Shown in pieces: positions 1-10,651 of a stretch of 64,000 nucleotides of DNA. Position 1 is the first letter of the stretch, and each line of letters opens with the position of its first letter. The notes beneath the pieces are model-generated. The model saw nothing but the letters and a program-made list of their open reading frames with translations, was not told the origin of the DNA and searched no databases. The stretch is taken from contig NC_085141.1 of the NCBI RefSeq assembly GCF_024139115.2, positions 365,834,759-365,898,758 of the forward strand, written 5' to 3'. Made by a program: the position numbers and the translations under genes. Origin of the DNA: Armigeres subalbatus (taxonomy: Eukaryota > Arthropoda > Insecta > Diptera > Culicidae).

Positions 1-170
1 ATTTGTATATCATGAGGCTAACACGATGATACTTTTAAGCCCAGGGAAGTCGAGGCAATTTCCAATCCGAAAATTGCCTAGATCGGCACCGGGAATCGAA
101 CCCAGCCACCCTCAGCATGGTCTTGCTTTGTAGCCGCGCGTCTTACCACACGGCTAAGGAGGGCCCCTAT
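1..170 (-). mobile_element. tRNA-derived SINE (Feilai-like)
   Basis: Read on the minus strand, the head has a Pol III A-box-like TAGCCGTGTGG (plus positions 146-156) and a perfect B box GGTTCGATTCC (plus 92-102), followed by a non-tRNA body running to the window edge. This is the layout of a tRNA-related SINE, and the body resembles the Feilai family of Aedes as I remember it. It is not a functional tRNA because no full acceptor stem can be closed. Its 3' end lies outside the window. Confidence 0.75.
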
Positions 171-246
171 TCGAATCAACACAGACCTTTAAAATTTCGT
201 TTCGTTTCGTTTCGTCAGGAAAAAGTGTCTTATCGCATACCCTTCA
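171..246 (-). mobile_element. Terminal fragment of CGAAA-rich hAT-like element
   Basis: On the minus strand this begins with GAAGGGTATGCGATA, then runs into CGAAACGAAACGAAA repeats. It matches the left end of the large element at 9269-12966 almost base for base. Only this terminus is visible: the SINE lies next to it and the other end must be left of the window. It is a second member of the same family. Confidence 0.6.
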
Positions 247-879
247 TTGTTTCACTGGGGGGTGTATTGGCCTTGACGAAAGCGAGAAAACAAAATGAGG
301 GCTGGGTGATGTTTTTTTGTTTCACCCGGCAAGGGATATAGGAAGTCAACTTTAAAATGCTTATTAAAGCGTTAAAACACGTTTTAGCCGAAAATAGTTC
401 AATTTTTTGGGTTAGAAATTTTATTTACTTTTATATAGGTAACATAAAAGTTGAATTATTTTGATTTAAAAAACATGTGTTGATAAGGAGCCTTTTACAA
501 CATATCACTGTTATTAACATTTTAAACGCATTTTCAAATATACTTCCTATGCTTCACCATGTTTAAAAACAGTAATTTCACGCACACGTCCGTCACCACT
601 AGTAGATTGCAACAGCGCGGCTGCGTCAAAGCGAATTAACATCTCGGCGTGTCAATCGATGAGCAGCAAGTCATGGCTCGGCCTCTTCTAGTCAGACCTC
701 CGTGGCGTGCACACGCACCCACGGAGAGTTGCTGTCATCGCATTTCGCTCTGACCATTTGGGGCTACACATTTTGGCGATCCTGACAGGTTATTTGAATC
801 CTGACGCTGATTTCAAGAGGTGAGTTGAAGTCAAGTGGTTATTGTGCGAAAAATAAAATATTTGATTGTTTTATAAGAA
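247..879. other. Non-coding; LTR-end-like sequence with possible primer-binding site
   Basis: No convincing gene. At 774-789 TGGCGATCCTGACAGG follows a segment ending in TACACA. This resembles the LTR end plus primer-binding site of Ty3/gypsy-type elements, and a related motif occurs at 2868-2879. No matching second LTR or coding region was found, so this is at best an old LTR remnant. Confidence 0.25.
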
Positions 880-1215
880 ATCACAAAGCAAAGTGGTTCG
901 TATTGCTACGAAGTGCGTCTGGAAGACCGCTGGAAAATGATTTTGGTTTGAATAATCATAAAGCGTGTCAAAGGTGAGCCAGCCTAGGCTTGAAAACTTC
1001 TCAAATAAAGACAAAAAAGCGTGCCTGGAAGACCGCTGGAGAATGGTTTGTGGTGTGGAAAATCACAAAATGCGTCTGGACGACCGCTGAAAAACTGGTT
1101 GTAGATTGAAAAATCACAAAGCGTGTTTGAAAGTTCGCTGGAAAACTGGTTTGGAAAATCATAAAGTGCGTCTGGAAGACCGCTGGAAATGGTTGGGTTT
1201 TAGAGTGGAAAATCA
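880..1215. repeat. Degenerate tandem repeat, about 55-60 bp unit
   Basis: About five diverged copies of a unit carrying GTCTGGAAGACCGCTGGAAA followed by AAAATCACAAAG. Clear unit cores lie near 918, 1024, 1075, 1130 and 1170. The minus-strand reading frame here is only the repeat translated. Confidence 0.7.
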
Positions 1216-1289
1216 CATAGCGGTTGAAATAAATGCAGTTTGAAATTTAAACACTTGGCGGCTTTAGTGGGGCTAGTTTTAACAACATA

Positions 1290-1575
1290 TGAGATTTTTT
1301 TTGTTAAATATCTTGGATGTACATATCCATATGATATGAAATTCCACGAATCCACGTGTCTTGGAGGGACTCGAGCCCTCAACCTCATACTCTCTAGATA
1401 GGCGTCATAACCCCTACACAACAAGACCACTTAAAGGTCACGTTTGCGGAAAAGCCATCAGAATCCGACTACCAATCTCCACCGCCGTTAACTCTTTTTT
1501 GCAAATTAAATATCTTTCGGATGCTTGATTTGTCCAATCTTCACATGTCCTTTATTGTTGTATATCTACACTCAA
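1290..1575 (-). mobile_element. tRNA-like repeat element, copy 1
   Basis: On the minus strand a tRNA-like core (plus 1353-1432) has a B-box-like GGCTCGAGTCC (plus 1367-1377) and an anticodon-type stem. Both flanks match the better-preserved copy at 22243-22519, including about 135 bp upstream of the tRNA-like core. Sharing upstream sequence is unusual for a SINE, whose transcript starts near the A box. The downstream arm is more decayed here than in copy 2. Confidence 0.6.
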
Positions 1576-2043
1576 GCGAGCACACCTTGTTTATTATCGA
1601 GACATCACGCTCTATGCCCCAACAACGGGCTGGACGGATTTGTATTAATTAACATCTAAGAGATATTGAGGACTTGTCATCATCCCCTCGGACCCCAGTC
1701 CAAGGGGGCGCATGAGACACGTGAACAAAACACAACAAGTAGAAACAGGCACACAGGTCTTGGTCCTCCGATCCCCAACTTGACCTGCGGCAACAACTTA
1801 CTTTTTATACTACCCTACTAAACCAACTGTGGGAGGGAAGATCGTGTGGGTATGTATCCCTCAGCGTCCTCAGAACGACACATGCTGTCCGGACAGAAGG
1901 GGTCATAGTCTACCAGCACCATGCTGGCCACCCCGCTGCTTAGCACGCCCATATCGAACACACACACCTCGACATCACCAGCCCGCAAGAAGGAAGCACC
2001 ACCTCGAATGTTGCTGGTTTAAAGAAAAGGCAAATATACTATA
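1576..2043 (+). other. Possible LTR remnant, left part
   Basis: No coding sequence is recognised. If the piggyBac-type element at 2048-2837 is removed, this stretch joins 2842-2867, which ends in TTTTGGCGACCCCGC. That resembles an LTR running into a primer-binding site. A partner LTR and internal domains are missing, so the call is tentative. Confidence 0.25.
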
Positions 2044-2047
2044 TTAA

Positions 2048-2837
2048 CCCTTTATAAGGCAGTGGCAACTATATTGCCACCAACAAATAATATGTTTTTC
2101 TATTTATTAATAAGAGCTCTACTTATTATTTCACATGTAGTGACTTTATTTGCTTCCTAGTAACACCCCAGATGAATTTGAGCCATAAAAATTGAAATGT
2201 CAATTTGAGAACAGTTTTTTTACGAACAGATCGTAAGTTTCGAGTGGAAGAAGGATTTTCAGTTATAATTCGTTAAAAATACGACAAAGATATATTTTTT
2301 CCCGTTGGTATCAATTATTTTGAATCTCCTGTGTTAGATCACTACGTGATTAGCGTGAAAAAAGCTTTGCCTTTCTGTATATTTGGTTTTTGGATTTTTG
2401 ACGAAATTGTGTTTTTTTTTCCCAAGGGTCCCCCCTTGGGAGAAAAAACGCGAAAAAATTTTTTTCACTTATAATGCGTTTTCTGACTAGGACTCTTCAC
2501 CAAAAAATGTAACGTACCTTGATTTGACTGGTTCTACGTAAAACCAAATTTTTAAAAATCTTTTATATTTTTGTTGTTGTTTGTTTTCCTGCTTCGCGGG
2601 CAGTGGCAACTATATTGCCACTAATCGTTGTCCTGCTTCGCGGGCAGTGGCAACTATATTGCCACCAATGTTTTACCGCTTGGCGGGCAGTGGCAACTAT
2701 ATTGCCACCAATTTTTCAATGTTTCTGAACTGTTTAATGTATAACAAACATACATTTGAGTTTAATACCATGTCAACATTGTGTCCTATTGTTGTTTTTG
2801 TTAATTTATTGTTTAGATTCGTCTGCCTTATAAAGGG
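2048..2837. mobile_element. piggyBac-type non-autonomous element
   Basis: A 790-bp element bounded by TTAA at 2044-2047 and 2838-2841, with terminal inverted repeats CCCTTTATAAGGCAG at both ends. TTAA target sites with CCC-starting termini are diagnostic of the piggyBac superfamily. No transposase reading frame is present. Inside are copies of a short palindrome (GTGGCAA, CTATA loop, TTGCCAC) near the left end and in a tandem array near the right end. Confidence 0.85.
2583..2712. repeat. Three tandem units with a hairpin core
   Basis: Three units of roughly 40-50 bp, each containing GCAGTGGCAACTATATTGCC and a GCTTCGCGGGC-like lead. The GTGGCAA/TTGCCAC palindrome recurs at 2057-2077 by the opposite terminus. 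Position inside a TIR element suggests subterminal protein-binding repeats; this is inference. Confidence 0.8.
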
Positions 2838-2841
2838 TTAA

Positions 2842-3072
2842 CAATATGATTCACTCTCACGAAATTTTGGCGACCCCGCATGTGGCGCCATCCGTGCCCA
2901 AAAGGATCAATAAACGCTGAAACGAAAATACCTAAAATATGAGGATCGTTAAACACACACACACTTCAAAATGTTATCACAAAAAATAGGGATACCTGAT
3001 GTTTTTTGTGCAAATAATCGATAAAAGTTAATCGAATGCCAACGGAAAATCAGATGTTAAGCAAAATTGTAG
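2842..3072 (+). other. Non-coding; LTR-like end and PBS-like motif
   Basis: TGGCGACCCCGC at 2868-2879 is the best primer-binding-site-like motif here, followed by unremarkable AT-rich DNA with a short CA run near 2950. No gene is seen. Confidence 0.25.
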
Positions 3073-3094
3073 TAGACATGTTTTTGCTGATTTG

Positions 3095-3831
3095 AGCTTG
3101 AGCTTGAGCTTGAGCTTGATTGACTGCTCGTAGTTTCTACTCCATTATGACCAGATCAGCTGTTCTTGCACAGGGAACCAACAGATGTTTGCTTGGGACT
3201 AGCACACATCTTCAATGTACAAGTACTGGTGATCTCATTTGTTAAGTCATACTGGCGCCTGCCACCCCTAGCAGCACAATTCTGGCCGATTTGGTTGCAG
3301 CAACTTATATATGACTCGATCCGGTGCTATATGAGTCACATGCACTCATCTACGACAAGTGTGCTGCTCGAGACGTCAGAATGCAAGTCAATGTAGGGAA
3401 GGGGGAGGAAATGATGATGCAATCACTCGCCCACTGCAAGCCGAATATACCTCTGCACTTGCCACGAGTTCATGCGGAATTTGTTGGAATTTCTGGGTTA
3501 GGTTGGTGGAGAGGCAGAGGTCCGTCTTGGTTAACGAGCTGCCAATATGATAGATAGGAGAAGGTAACTGATGGAATTTCTAATTGGATGTAGGAAACGA
3601 GCTCTTTAGTTTATTTCCAATTCTAGCAGATTACTGTTAGAATACTCAAGTTGAAGGTATAGGAATAGTAATGGAAACGGTATGGAAGTCCATTTCCTGT
3701 TCTAGCCATTGCTAGAACATGAGAAATAAAGAGAAAGATACAAAGTAGGAGAATGGAACGGACCTGGGATTGAACCCACGACCTCCTGCGTATGAGGCAG
3801 AAGCAGTAGCCATATGACTACCAAGCCCGCT
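3095..3831 (-). mobile_element. tRNA-headed retroposon with 22-bp TSD and hexamer tail
   Basis: A 22-bp direct repeat starting TAGACATGTTTTTG flanks the element at 3073-3094 and 3832-3853. On the minus strand the 5' end is a tRNA-like head with A-box-like TTGGTAGTCATATGG and B box GGTTCAATCCC (plus 3766-3776). The 3' end is a tandem hexamer tail, GAGCTT on plus (3094-3118). Head, tail and duplication mark a SINE moved by target-primed reverse transcription. At 737 bp it is long for a SINE, partly because it contains the MITE at 3266-3372. Confidence 0.85.
3266..3372. mobile_element. Short TIR element, CAGCACA family, copy A
   Basis: One end reads CCCTAGCAGCACA and the other, inverted, CGAGCAGCACA, about 107 bp apart. 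Two further copies with the same asymmetric ends are at 9599-9709 and 23555-23661. It is nested in the tRNA-headed retroposon. No coding capacity. Confidence 0.65.
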
Positions 3832-3853
3832 TAGACATGTTTTTGCTGATTTG

Positions 3854-5151
3854 TATAATAAATTTGATCTTGCACGTTGATCCTCGTGTTTTACCGCCGG
3901 TGCACCATATCGAAAATGACACACGGCGAAACATTTAGCAAGCTAAGAGGTTGCTGTTAAAGTTAATATTCTTCATTCACATTTCGCTTTATACTCGCTC
4001 TCAGTTCTCACACTTTTTTACTGTTTGTCGGTTTTCATTTCATCCTACATTGGGCTAATTCTGCAGCTCGTTTTATTTTTTTATTTTTTATTTTCCAATT
4101 TTAAAAATATTTGGAGGCATCAAATAATGTGATTATTTGGGAAATTTTACAATAAATTAGTCAAAGAATCGACAAATCGAGACAAAAAAAAAACAAGGTT
4201 ATGCTTTTGGGAAGTATCAATTTGAAAAAGACACTTTTATACACTTTCGTACAGGAGTTCATGCATTTTTACTATTTATATATATATGGATTTTGCGAGC
4301 ATTTAGTTCAGATTACGAGCTTGCTGACATTTCACGTGTCTAAAACAAAATTTTCAAACTTCTGACTTCTGTTATCAAGACAGTCGAATAACATGTCCGT
4401 TTATGAACTCCCGGTGAACATTTTGGTTAAATTAGTAACAAGCTAATTAATTTTTTTTTTTGTTGTATATATGTTGTATATAATATTACTTTTTATTGAG
4501 AAACAATGATCCCACGGTCTGAAAATACTCAATAAATTTACAATTACGAACAGGGCTTGGATGAATGAAGCAATGAAGATGAGGACCGATGCTTCAGCAC
4601 CAGATATACTTCCGAGGAAGGTAGCTTCATGAGAGAACAGTTTCAAGGTGCTTGGTGAAGAATGCTTTCTCGCTCCATAGAGCACTGCTGTACGAAACAG
4701 CTGAAGAGTGAAATCAAACACCCGTGCAGAGAATATTTAACTCTCTTGCCTCACTTATACTGAGTTGCGCATTTCAGTTGGAATGAATGTGTGAAAGAGA
4801 GGTATATGATACATTCTCTCTCTTTCTCGCTAATACGGTTTTGTATTCACACAACACTCACTCGCATCTGAAACACTGCCGATAAACGAAGGAACCATCC
4901 TCATTTCACACTGCTCTACTGAACGATGCCTCCTCTGCACTACCCGACTTGTGAAGATGCCTCGTTCAAAGCTCCCCACTTTCAATGTATAAAACGAATA
5001 CTTTGTATTTGCCTCTTCCCTTTTTCGTGCAGCCAGCAGCAGATCGTCGAGCGCACATCAATCGGTGCACCGAAATTAAAACCTCACTGCGGGCTAAAAA
5101 CGAAGCATTCTTTTGTTTTTGAACAAATATTCCAAGGCCTGATTACGAAAC
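3854..5151. other. No recognisable gene
   Basis: AT-rich intergenic-type DNA. Open frames at 4443-4721 (minus) and 4926-5222 (plus) show no family features. A TATAAAA at about 4988 lies downstream of CT-rich GAGA-like runs at 4798-4830, but no start codon with a supportable protein follows, so a promoter is only a possibility. Confidence 0.3.
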
Positions 5152-5162
5152 ATTTTGAATCT

Positions 5163-5351
5163 CAGAAAAAAATATATAAAGCTCTTTTAGGGGAATGTAT
5201 TCAACCGTCTAAGACGAATTAAGTACTTAATTCCACCAGTTAATTTTCGTTATCTTTGCAGATACGTATTTCGACCACAACTGTGTGGTCGTCTGCAGTG
5301 TCTCGTACTTGACTCGACTTAGTCGAGTACTTAATTCGTCTTAGACGGTTG
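5163..5351 (-). mobile_element. SINE-like retroposon, full-length copy
   Basis: An 11-bp direct repeat ATTTTGAATCT flanks it at 5152-5162 and 5352-5362. On the minus strand it starts with CAACCGTCTAAGACG and ends ...TATATATTTTTTTCTGAG. The start sequence recurs inverted near the 3' end, so the element can fold. Relatives are at 33493-33652, 34677-34800 and 59914-59945. The 33.5-kb copy is 5'-truncated with the same 3' end, as expected of LINE-driven retroposition. Confidence 0.7.
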
Positions 5352-5362
5352 ATTTTGAATCT

Positions 5363-6125
5363 ATTTATTCATTTGTTTATCCACAAAATTATTTGAAATA
5401 TTCTTTAACTCACATTTCAAGGATTGTTTTTCTGATTGAATCATGGTAGGATATGAACACGAGAAAATACAGTAGCCGTGAAAATACCAACACAATCGCA
5501 CTCAAATTTATATAGAATGTGGCAGTAATCCAGCTGAAATTTGACAGTGGGACAGTAAAACCTAAATGAAAATTTCGAGTAATTTTAAAGACGGGTTCAT
5601 GAAACTAACGAGGCTAGATCCAAAATGCGCTAAAATTCGGAATTAGGTAGACTGCAAACTAGCTATTCAGTTTGCAGTCAACCAAATTGATCACACGGTT
5701 GAAACATTTACGAACGTAGCACTAAAATACTTAAAGTACTTCTGGAGGAATACGTGAATGAATCAAATTGATGTTGATATACATCTTTGTAGGATACCAC
5801 ATTATTATTGGTCATATTAACTCAATTTTCAAGGAATAGTATCAAATTGAAATGTATTTTTATCATATATGAAAGGCATTTAGAGGAAATCTATAAGAAG
5901 TATTTTATAACAAATGCAATCTGGTTGGGACTGCGCTTTTGCAAATGTTTACGCAATTTGAACATGAGTATTCATTTTGCTTCGCATAAGATAGGAAATT
6001 GGCATAGGAAATTGGCATAGGATAGGAAATTGTACTTTAGATTGTTTTTTATTCAAACAAAGTTTGGTCTGTGGGGTTGGGGATGTAATTTGAAGAACTG
6101 CCGTAAGACCCCGCCCTTCCGACAC
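5363..6125. other. No recognisable gene
   Basis: AT-rich intergenic-type DNA. The small frame at 5808-6020 has no recognisable feature. Confidence 0.4.
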
Positions 6126-6129
6126 TGTC

Positions 6130-6240
6130 CAATGTGATTATACAACAAAGCCAAAATAGGCTATCTTGGAAACCTGTACTTTTTCAAGAGCACAAGCTGA
6201 GGGACCATAAAGCACATAACAATGAAATAATGACAGCTTT
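6130..6240. repeat. Solo relative of the 7.6-kb fold-back
   Basis: The stretch TTATACAACAAAGCC... through CTTGGAAACC and TTTTTCAAGAGCAC matches the arms of the inverted pair at 7563-7911. It is a third, more decayed copy. Confidence 0.55.
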
Positions 6241-7562
6241 TTAACTTACTTATACTGAATAATCAACTTTAATTGCAGCACTCTACAACTATTATAACTT
6301 CAGATTTCGGCTTTTGGATCTTTGGATAGAAAACAAGCTGTGAATTTGAAATGCCGACGTATTTCGGACCGGTAAATATCACTAGTTGATTATTAGGAAG
6401 CTGCTAGGCCTGTGACAAATTAATCGCGAACAATATTGCAAATCGGTCAAATCACTGCAGAGGATACAGAGAGCTCGACTAATTTTTATTAATTTTGCCT
6501 TCGGTGAAAGCATGGATACAAACCCATAGATATAAAACTGAAATTCTAACTCAAAAAGAATATTGATGCATTTAAATGAAAGGCACTAGAAATATTTGTT
6601 CTGGAATCAATATTACGATATATTAATATTTTAAAATTCAAACAAATTTATCAAAACATACTTGGTATGTGAAGTTGCAAATTCCTTCCTGCTTAACTAA
6701 CATCAAATACTTTTTTCAAGAAAAGTACGAACTGTTGAGATCAACCGCGTGTTTGGCCATGCAAATTTCTGGTGGTTTACTAAACGTTGCTTTCCTTTCT
6801 TGTATGCCGAACAGCTTCTGTTGAAGCAGTCGGATCACAAATATTTTATCTCAATATCATCGAAATACGTGTGAAATAAAAAAATCGATCTTTTGATGAT
6901 CGATTTAGTCAGAAAAGTATGGACATCCCTGCACTGTCGTATGACAACTTTTCCACAGCATGACTGTCACTGTAAATTAGAAGGAAGATTTGCTAGAATA
7001 AACAAGAAGAAAACACATTTAGATTCCTCTTCGCTCGTTAGATGGTGTTGTTATCACCGGCAAATGGTTCGCCATTTCATTGTATGGAAAAGCTCGAAGT
7101 GAACCATATTGTTAATATAATATATTTGGAAAAGGCCGATAGCCAATATCGAAAAACATCATACATCTCCATCTCATCACTACACTTTGGGAATAGGTTT
7201 CAGATAACAAATCATTTGTGAAATCTTATCGACCTCACCTCACTTCTGCCGATCCATCCTTCCCGGCAGTGTTACTTCTTCCATCACTAATTCGATTAGC
7301 GCACACTCTATGGAAGAAGATATTTCTTTATAATTTTCCACTTGTTTTCTGTTACAGCCGTGATAATTACCACAGGCAGGACACCATATGCACTAATCGT
7401 CGGTGTTATTCTCACTGCACTGTATACTTCGATACTTCAGTACTGCTTACTGCTTACCGATTGAAGTAAAACCGATAACCGACCTTTCTCTGCAATCGCA
7501 CACTGCTTTTGGGTCTTGGTTGTGGCGATCGTGGTTGAGTGTTTATTAAGATGAGTTATAGA
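6241..7562. other. No recognisable gene
   Basis: Intergenic-type DNA; small frames at 6893-7102 and 7218-7469 have no recognisable domain, signal peptide or splice context. Confidence 0.4.
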
Positions 7563-7911
7563 ATCGGTTATCTTGAAACCACGTGCCTTTTTCAGATTTT
7601 TCAAGAACACGAATTGAGAAAACCATAATGCCCATGGGGATGAAACATCCGTAGATCATAGATCACCTTAAGGTGATTATACAATCAAGCCATGTGGTGA
7701 ATTTCAAATTCACCACACGGTTTTCTACTCATATTATCAAAAGTTCAAATCTAGCGTAATAGTTTTCGTAAAAAGCTGAAATTAAAGTCGATTGTTCAGC
7801 ACAAGTAAGCAAATGATCTACGGATGTTTCATCCCCATGGGCATTATGGTTTTCTCAATTCGTGTTCTTGAAAAATTACAAGAAAAGGCACGTGGTTTCC
7901 AAGATGGCCGA
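7563..7911. mobile_element. Fold-back element with about 100-bp arms
   Basis: Arms at about 7563-7663 and 7812-7911 are reverse complements over about 100 bp. They share ACGAATTGAGAAAACC, CCATGGGGATGAAACATCC and GTAGATCAT. The spacer of about 150 bp has no reading frame. The arms match the solo repeat at 6130-6240. Confidence 0.8.
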
Positions 7912-8754
7912 TTTGTGGCTTTGTTGTATAACCATCTTAACGGGAGCTTCGTGGTGGATAGAGACATTTATCTGATGAGAGTTGATTAGTTCGCATTTAT
8001 ACCATTACTCCTCATATTCGGAAGGCGGTGAGTGGTGTCGATTTCGGGCAGGGGGGTAATATGCGGTGCATCGCGCCTCCTCTGCATGTAGTACGAAGCA
8101 AATGTAAATAAACAATCCCACAATTTTTTCGTTAGTTAGCAGTAGTGCAGGTTAACCAATATCCTACAAGATTCCAGTTCGAAAAATGTTAAACTTGCCA
8201 AGTGGCGAGGCCCGGATAATACATCTAAGGTAGGCTTGATTTGTTCGTGGATGACAGGCTTACCCCCCCCCCCCCCTGATTTCGGGTCGTTCGTATTCAA
8301 ATTGGAAAAGAAGCAGCTTGCGCCCAGCGGGGCATGCAAAGAGGCATGCGGCGCGATAGATCGACGATGGATAACGATCAATACAATTAATTGATGTGCT
8401 GTTGTTTGTGTTGGAAATAGTGTAGTACTCTGACATGGACTATGAATTTGACTCAGACTTCTTTGTTGGATGGCAAGGCTGCAAGCGCAATCAGCTGCTC
8501 AATACGCGAAAGCAATGATGCCTACAGCCACCAAGCAAAGAAAGCAGGTTACAAACTCTCGTATGTTACAAAGTTGTTTGGAAGGCAAAATATATTATCT
8601 TGAAGTTTATTCTGGAATTCACTGAAATTTATGTATGATATCTCATTCAAAAATGGTGCAAAATGGTGGGTTGACATCAAGGAAGGAGCGCCCAACACAG
8701 CTCTGATGGTCCTCACAAGTTCCAATATCACGCTTCCACGGGTCGTCCGATGAC
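7912..8754. other. No recognisable gene
   Basis: Intergenic-type DNA with a C homopolymer near 8264-8277. Small minus frames (8136-8381, 8549-8731) are unsupported. Confidence 0.4.
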
Positions 8755-9260
8755 AAAAGACCGCCAGGTAAGGGTTGTGTACTTAGCTGGTAGTGCAGCC
8801 TGGGCACTGTTATCCTTCTGACATCAGCTAGAGTGAGAAGGTACGCATCGAGCGTCTGTTCACCAGGATCTGCGGCTCAAACAGCGTCTGCCTGGTACGC
8901 AGCGGCTGATTAACGAAATGCTGTATGCGTTAGCTATACCTAAGTGGCAGCCCCACCAGCGCGATGTGGGTAACGCGACCCCGGTAAGGTAGCTTACTGA
9001 AGCCTCTCAAATAGTACGAAAAATGGAGATAGAAGAAAAAGATAACGTTATTTTTGGCAACCGACCCGGCAACAAAATAAGGACTATGATTGGAAACTCG
9101 GCACCTGGAATGTCAGGACCCTAAATGAACCTGGACGACTGAGCCTTCTGGCTCGTGAACTGCAGAAGGTTGGAGTTAACGTGGCCGCTATTCAAGAAGT
9201 CCGATGGCGTAGATCTGGAGAACGTGAATTCAGATCCGTGGAGCCCACGACCAACAGTGC
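8755..9260 (+). pseudogene. RTE-like non-LTR element, 5' part
   Basis: Leader-like GC-richer sequence from about 8755 runs into the start of an AP-type endonuclease domain. Translated motifs are GTWNVRTLNEPG and AIQEVRW, the first two conserved blocks of this nuclease in non-LTR elements. The coding sequence stops at 9260, where a hAT-like element is inserted, and resumes at 12975 in the same reading sense. A small frameshift just before GTWNV shows decay. I assign it to the RTE clade by motif memory; another clade with an AP-type endonuclease is possible. Confidence 0.7.
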
Positions 9261-9598
9261 ATTCAAATTAAGGGTATGCGATAACACATTTTTTCCTGAC
9301 GAAACGAAACGAAACGAAATTTGAAATGCTATTGTTGGTTCGAAACGAAACGAAACGAAATTCAGATTTACTTCCGATACTTCGAAACGAAACGAAATTG
9401 AGGTCCATTTGATTCGAAATTTTTCGAAACGAAACGAAATTTAAAAAAAATTCCGCGGAATTTTTATTGAATAGTTTTTTTTTTGCTCTATATACATAAT
9501 GCAAAAAACTAATAAAAAGAATACGAATAAAAGAAAATTAATTTTGTTTAATATTGTTAAAGAAATTGTTACTGAATATTGTTACCCAAATGCCATAG

Positions 9599-9709
9599 CC
9601 CGAGCAACACACATGTTGTAAATCAGTCTATTATACTCATATACGACTAAATTTGGTCATATATGAGTTATTTCACTAAATCAATGCTAAATCAATTGTG
9701 CTGCTAGGG
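9599..9709. mobile_element. Short TIR element, CAGCACA family, copy B
   Basis: Ends CCCGAGCAACACA and, inverted, CCCTAGCAGCACA, 111 bp in total. Same asymmetric end pair as copies at 3266-3372 and 23555-23661; nested in the 3.7-kb element. Confidence 0.65.
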
Positions 9710-10068
9710 AGGTAGAATCTAGCTTAATTTTACAAAAGAACATAAGCAACAGATCAGTTTTGGACCTGTTCACCATTTTCAAAAGTATGCCCCTTTAATT
9801 AATTTCATAAGCAACGTAAAAATATTCTACGCATAATATTTCCAACAGACCTCAGTAAAAATTTAAAATGCCGATTTTTTAACTGCAATCAACAGATTTC
9901 ATATTTATTGGATCTGTTCATCATTTTGAAAAGTATTACAGATTCAAAGTGCCACCCTTCCATTTCAATCGACCTCTTGATTAAAGTCTCCAGGCAAATT
10001 TCCAACCAAATTCATGAAGATTTATTGAATCTGTGAAACTTTCCAAACAGCTGTTGGTTGCAGTAGTA

Positions 10069-10304
10069 CACACTTAATTTTTTTTACCGGAATGTCAGCA
10101 AAATGGTCAACTTTTACCGAGATTCGCACAGCCGTGCCCCAGCAAACATGTCTTTTGCCTAGATTTCTGTCAAAATTGCTGGAAATCAGCAAATAATTTG
10201 CCGAAAATCAAACATCATTTTTGCCGGAATATCAGTTATTTATTTTTTGCTGGCGCACGGCTATGCGGATTTTGACCGAGCTGCAGAAATAAAAACTAAG
10301 TGTG
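10069..10304. mobile_element. TA-flanked MITE
   Basis: The inverted ends CACACTTAATTTTT / AAAAACTAAGTGTG are each bordered by TA. A second matching pair (GCACAGCCGTGCCCCAGCAA against its diverged inverse) continues the arms inward. Non-coding, about 236 bp. Confidence 0.65.
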
Positions 10305-10519
10305 TAAACTCGACTTTTTCTAAATTTTTACTGAAGTCTGATGGAAATATTAAGCGAGCATTTTTTTTTTGGTTATGGTGAGGGGCATTTTTCATCGAAA
10401 CGAAAAACGTGACTGCTAGACGAAAACCTTTTTCGTTTAATCACTTCACCTCTCACTCACTTTTTGTGAGAACGATTAGAAAAATTCTATGGTGCGCTGA
10501 TGGGAGTCGGACAATAATA

Positions 10520-10651
10520 CTGCCGTAATCTGGAAACGTGACGTAACAGCCATTTTACAACATATTTTTCTGTTAAAGAGCTCGATGAGTAGTACTCGTT
10601 AACACCATTTTTGGAAAATGGCGTATACGTCACTTTTTCAGATTACGGCAG
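10520..10651. mobile_element. Fold-back MITE, CTGCCGTAATCTG ends
   Basis: Arms start CTGCCGTAATCTG at both ends and remain similar for about 40 bp, enclosing about 50 bp. AATA on both sides may be the target duplication. Non-coding. Confidence 0.7.

Noticed and set aside
2581..2841. Small secreted protein frame
   Set aside because: It spans the tandem hairpin units and terminal repeat of the piggyBac-type element.
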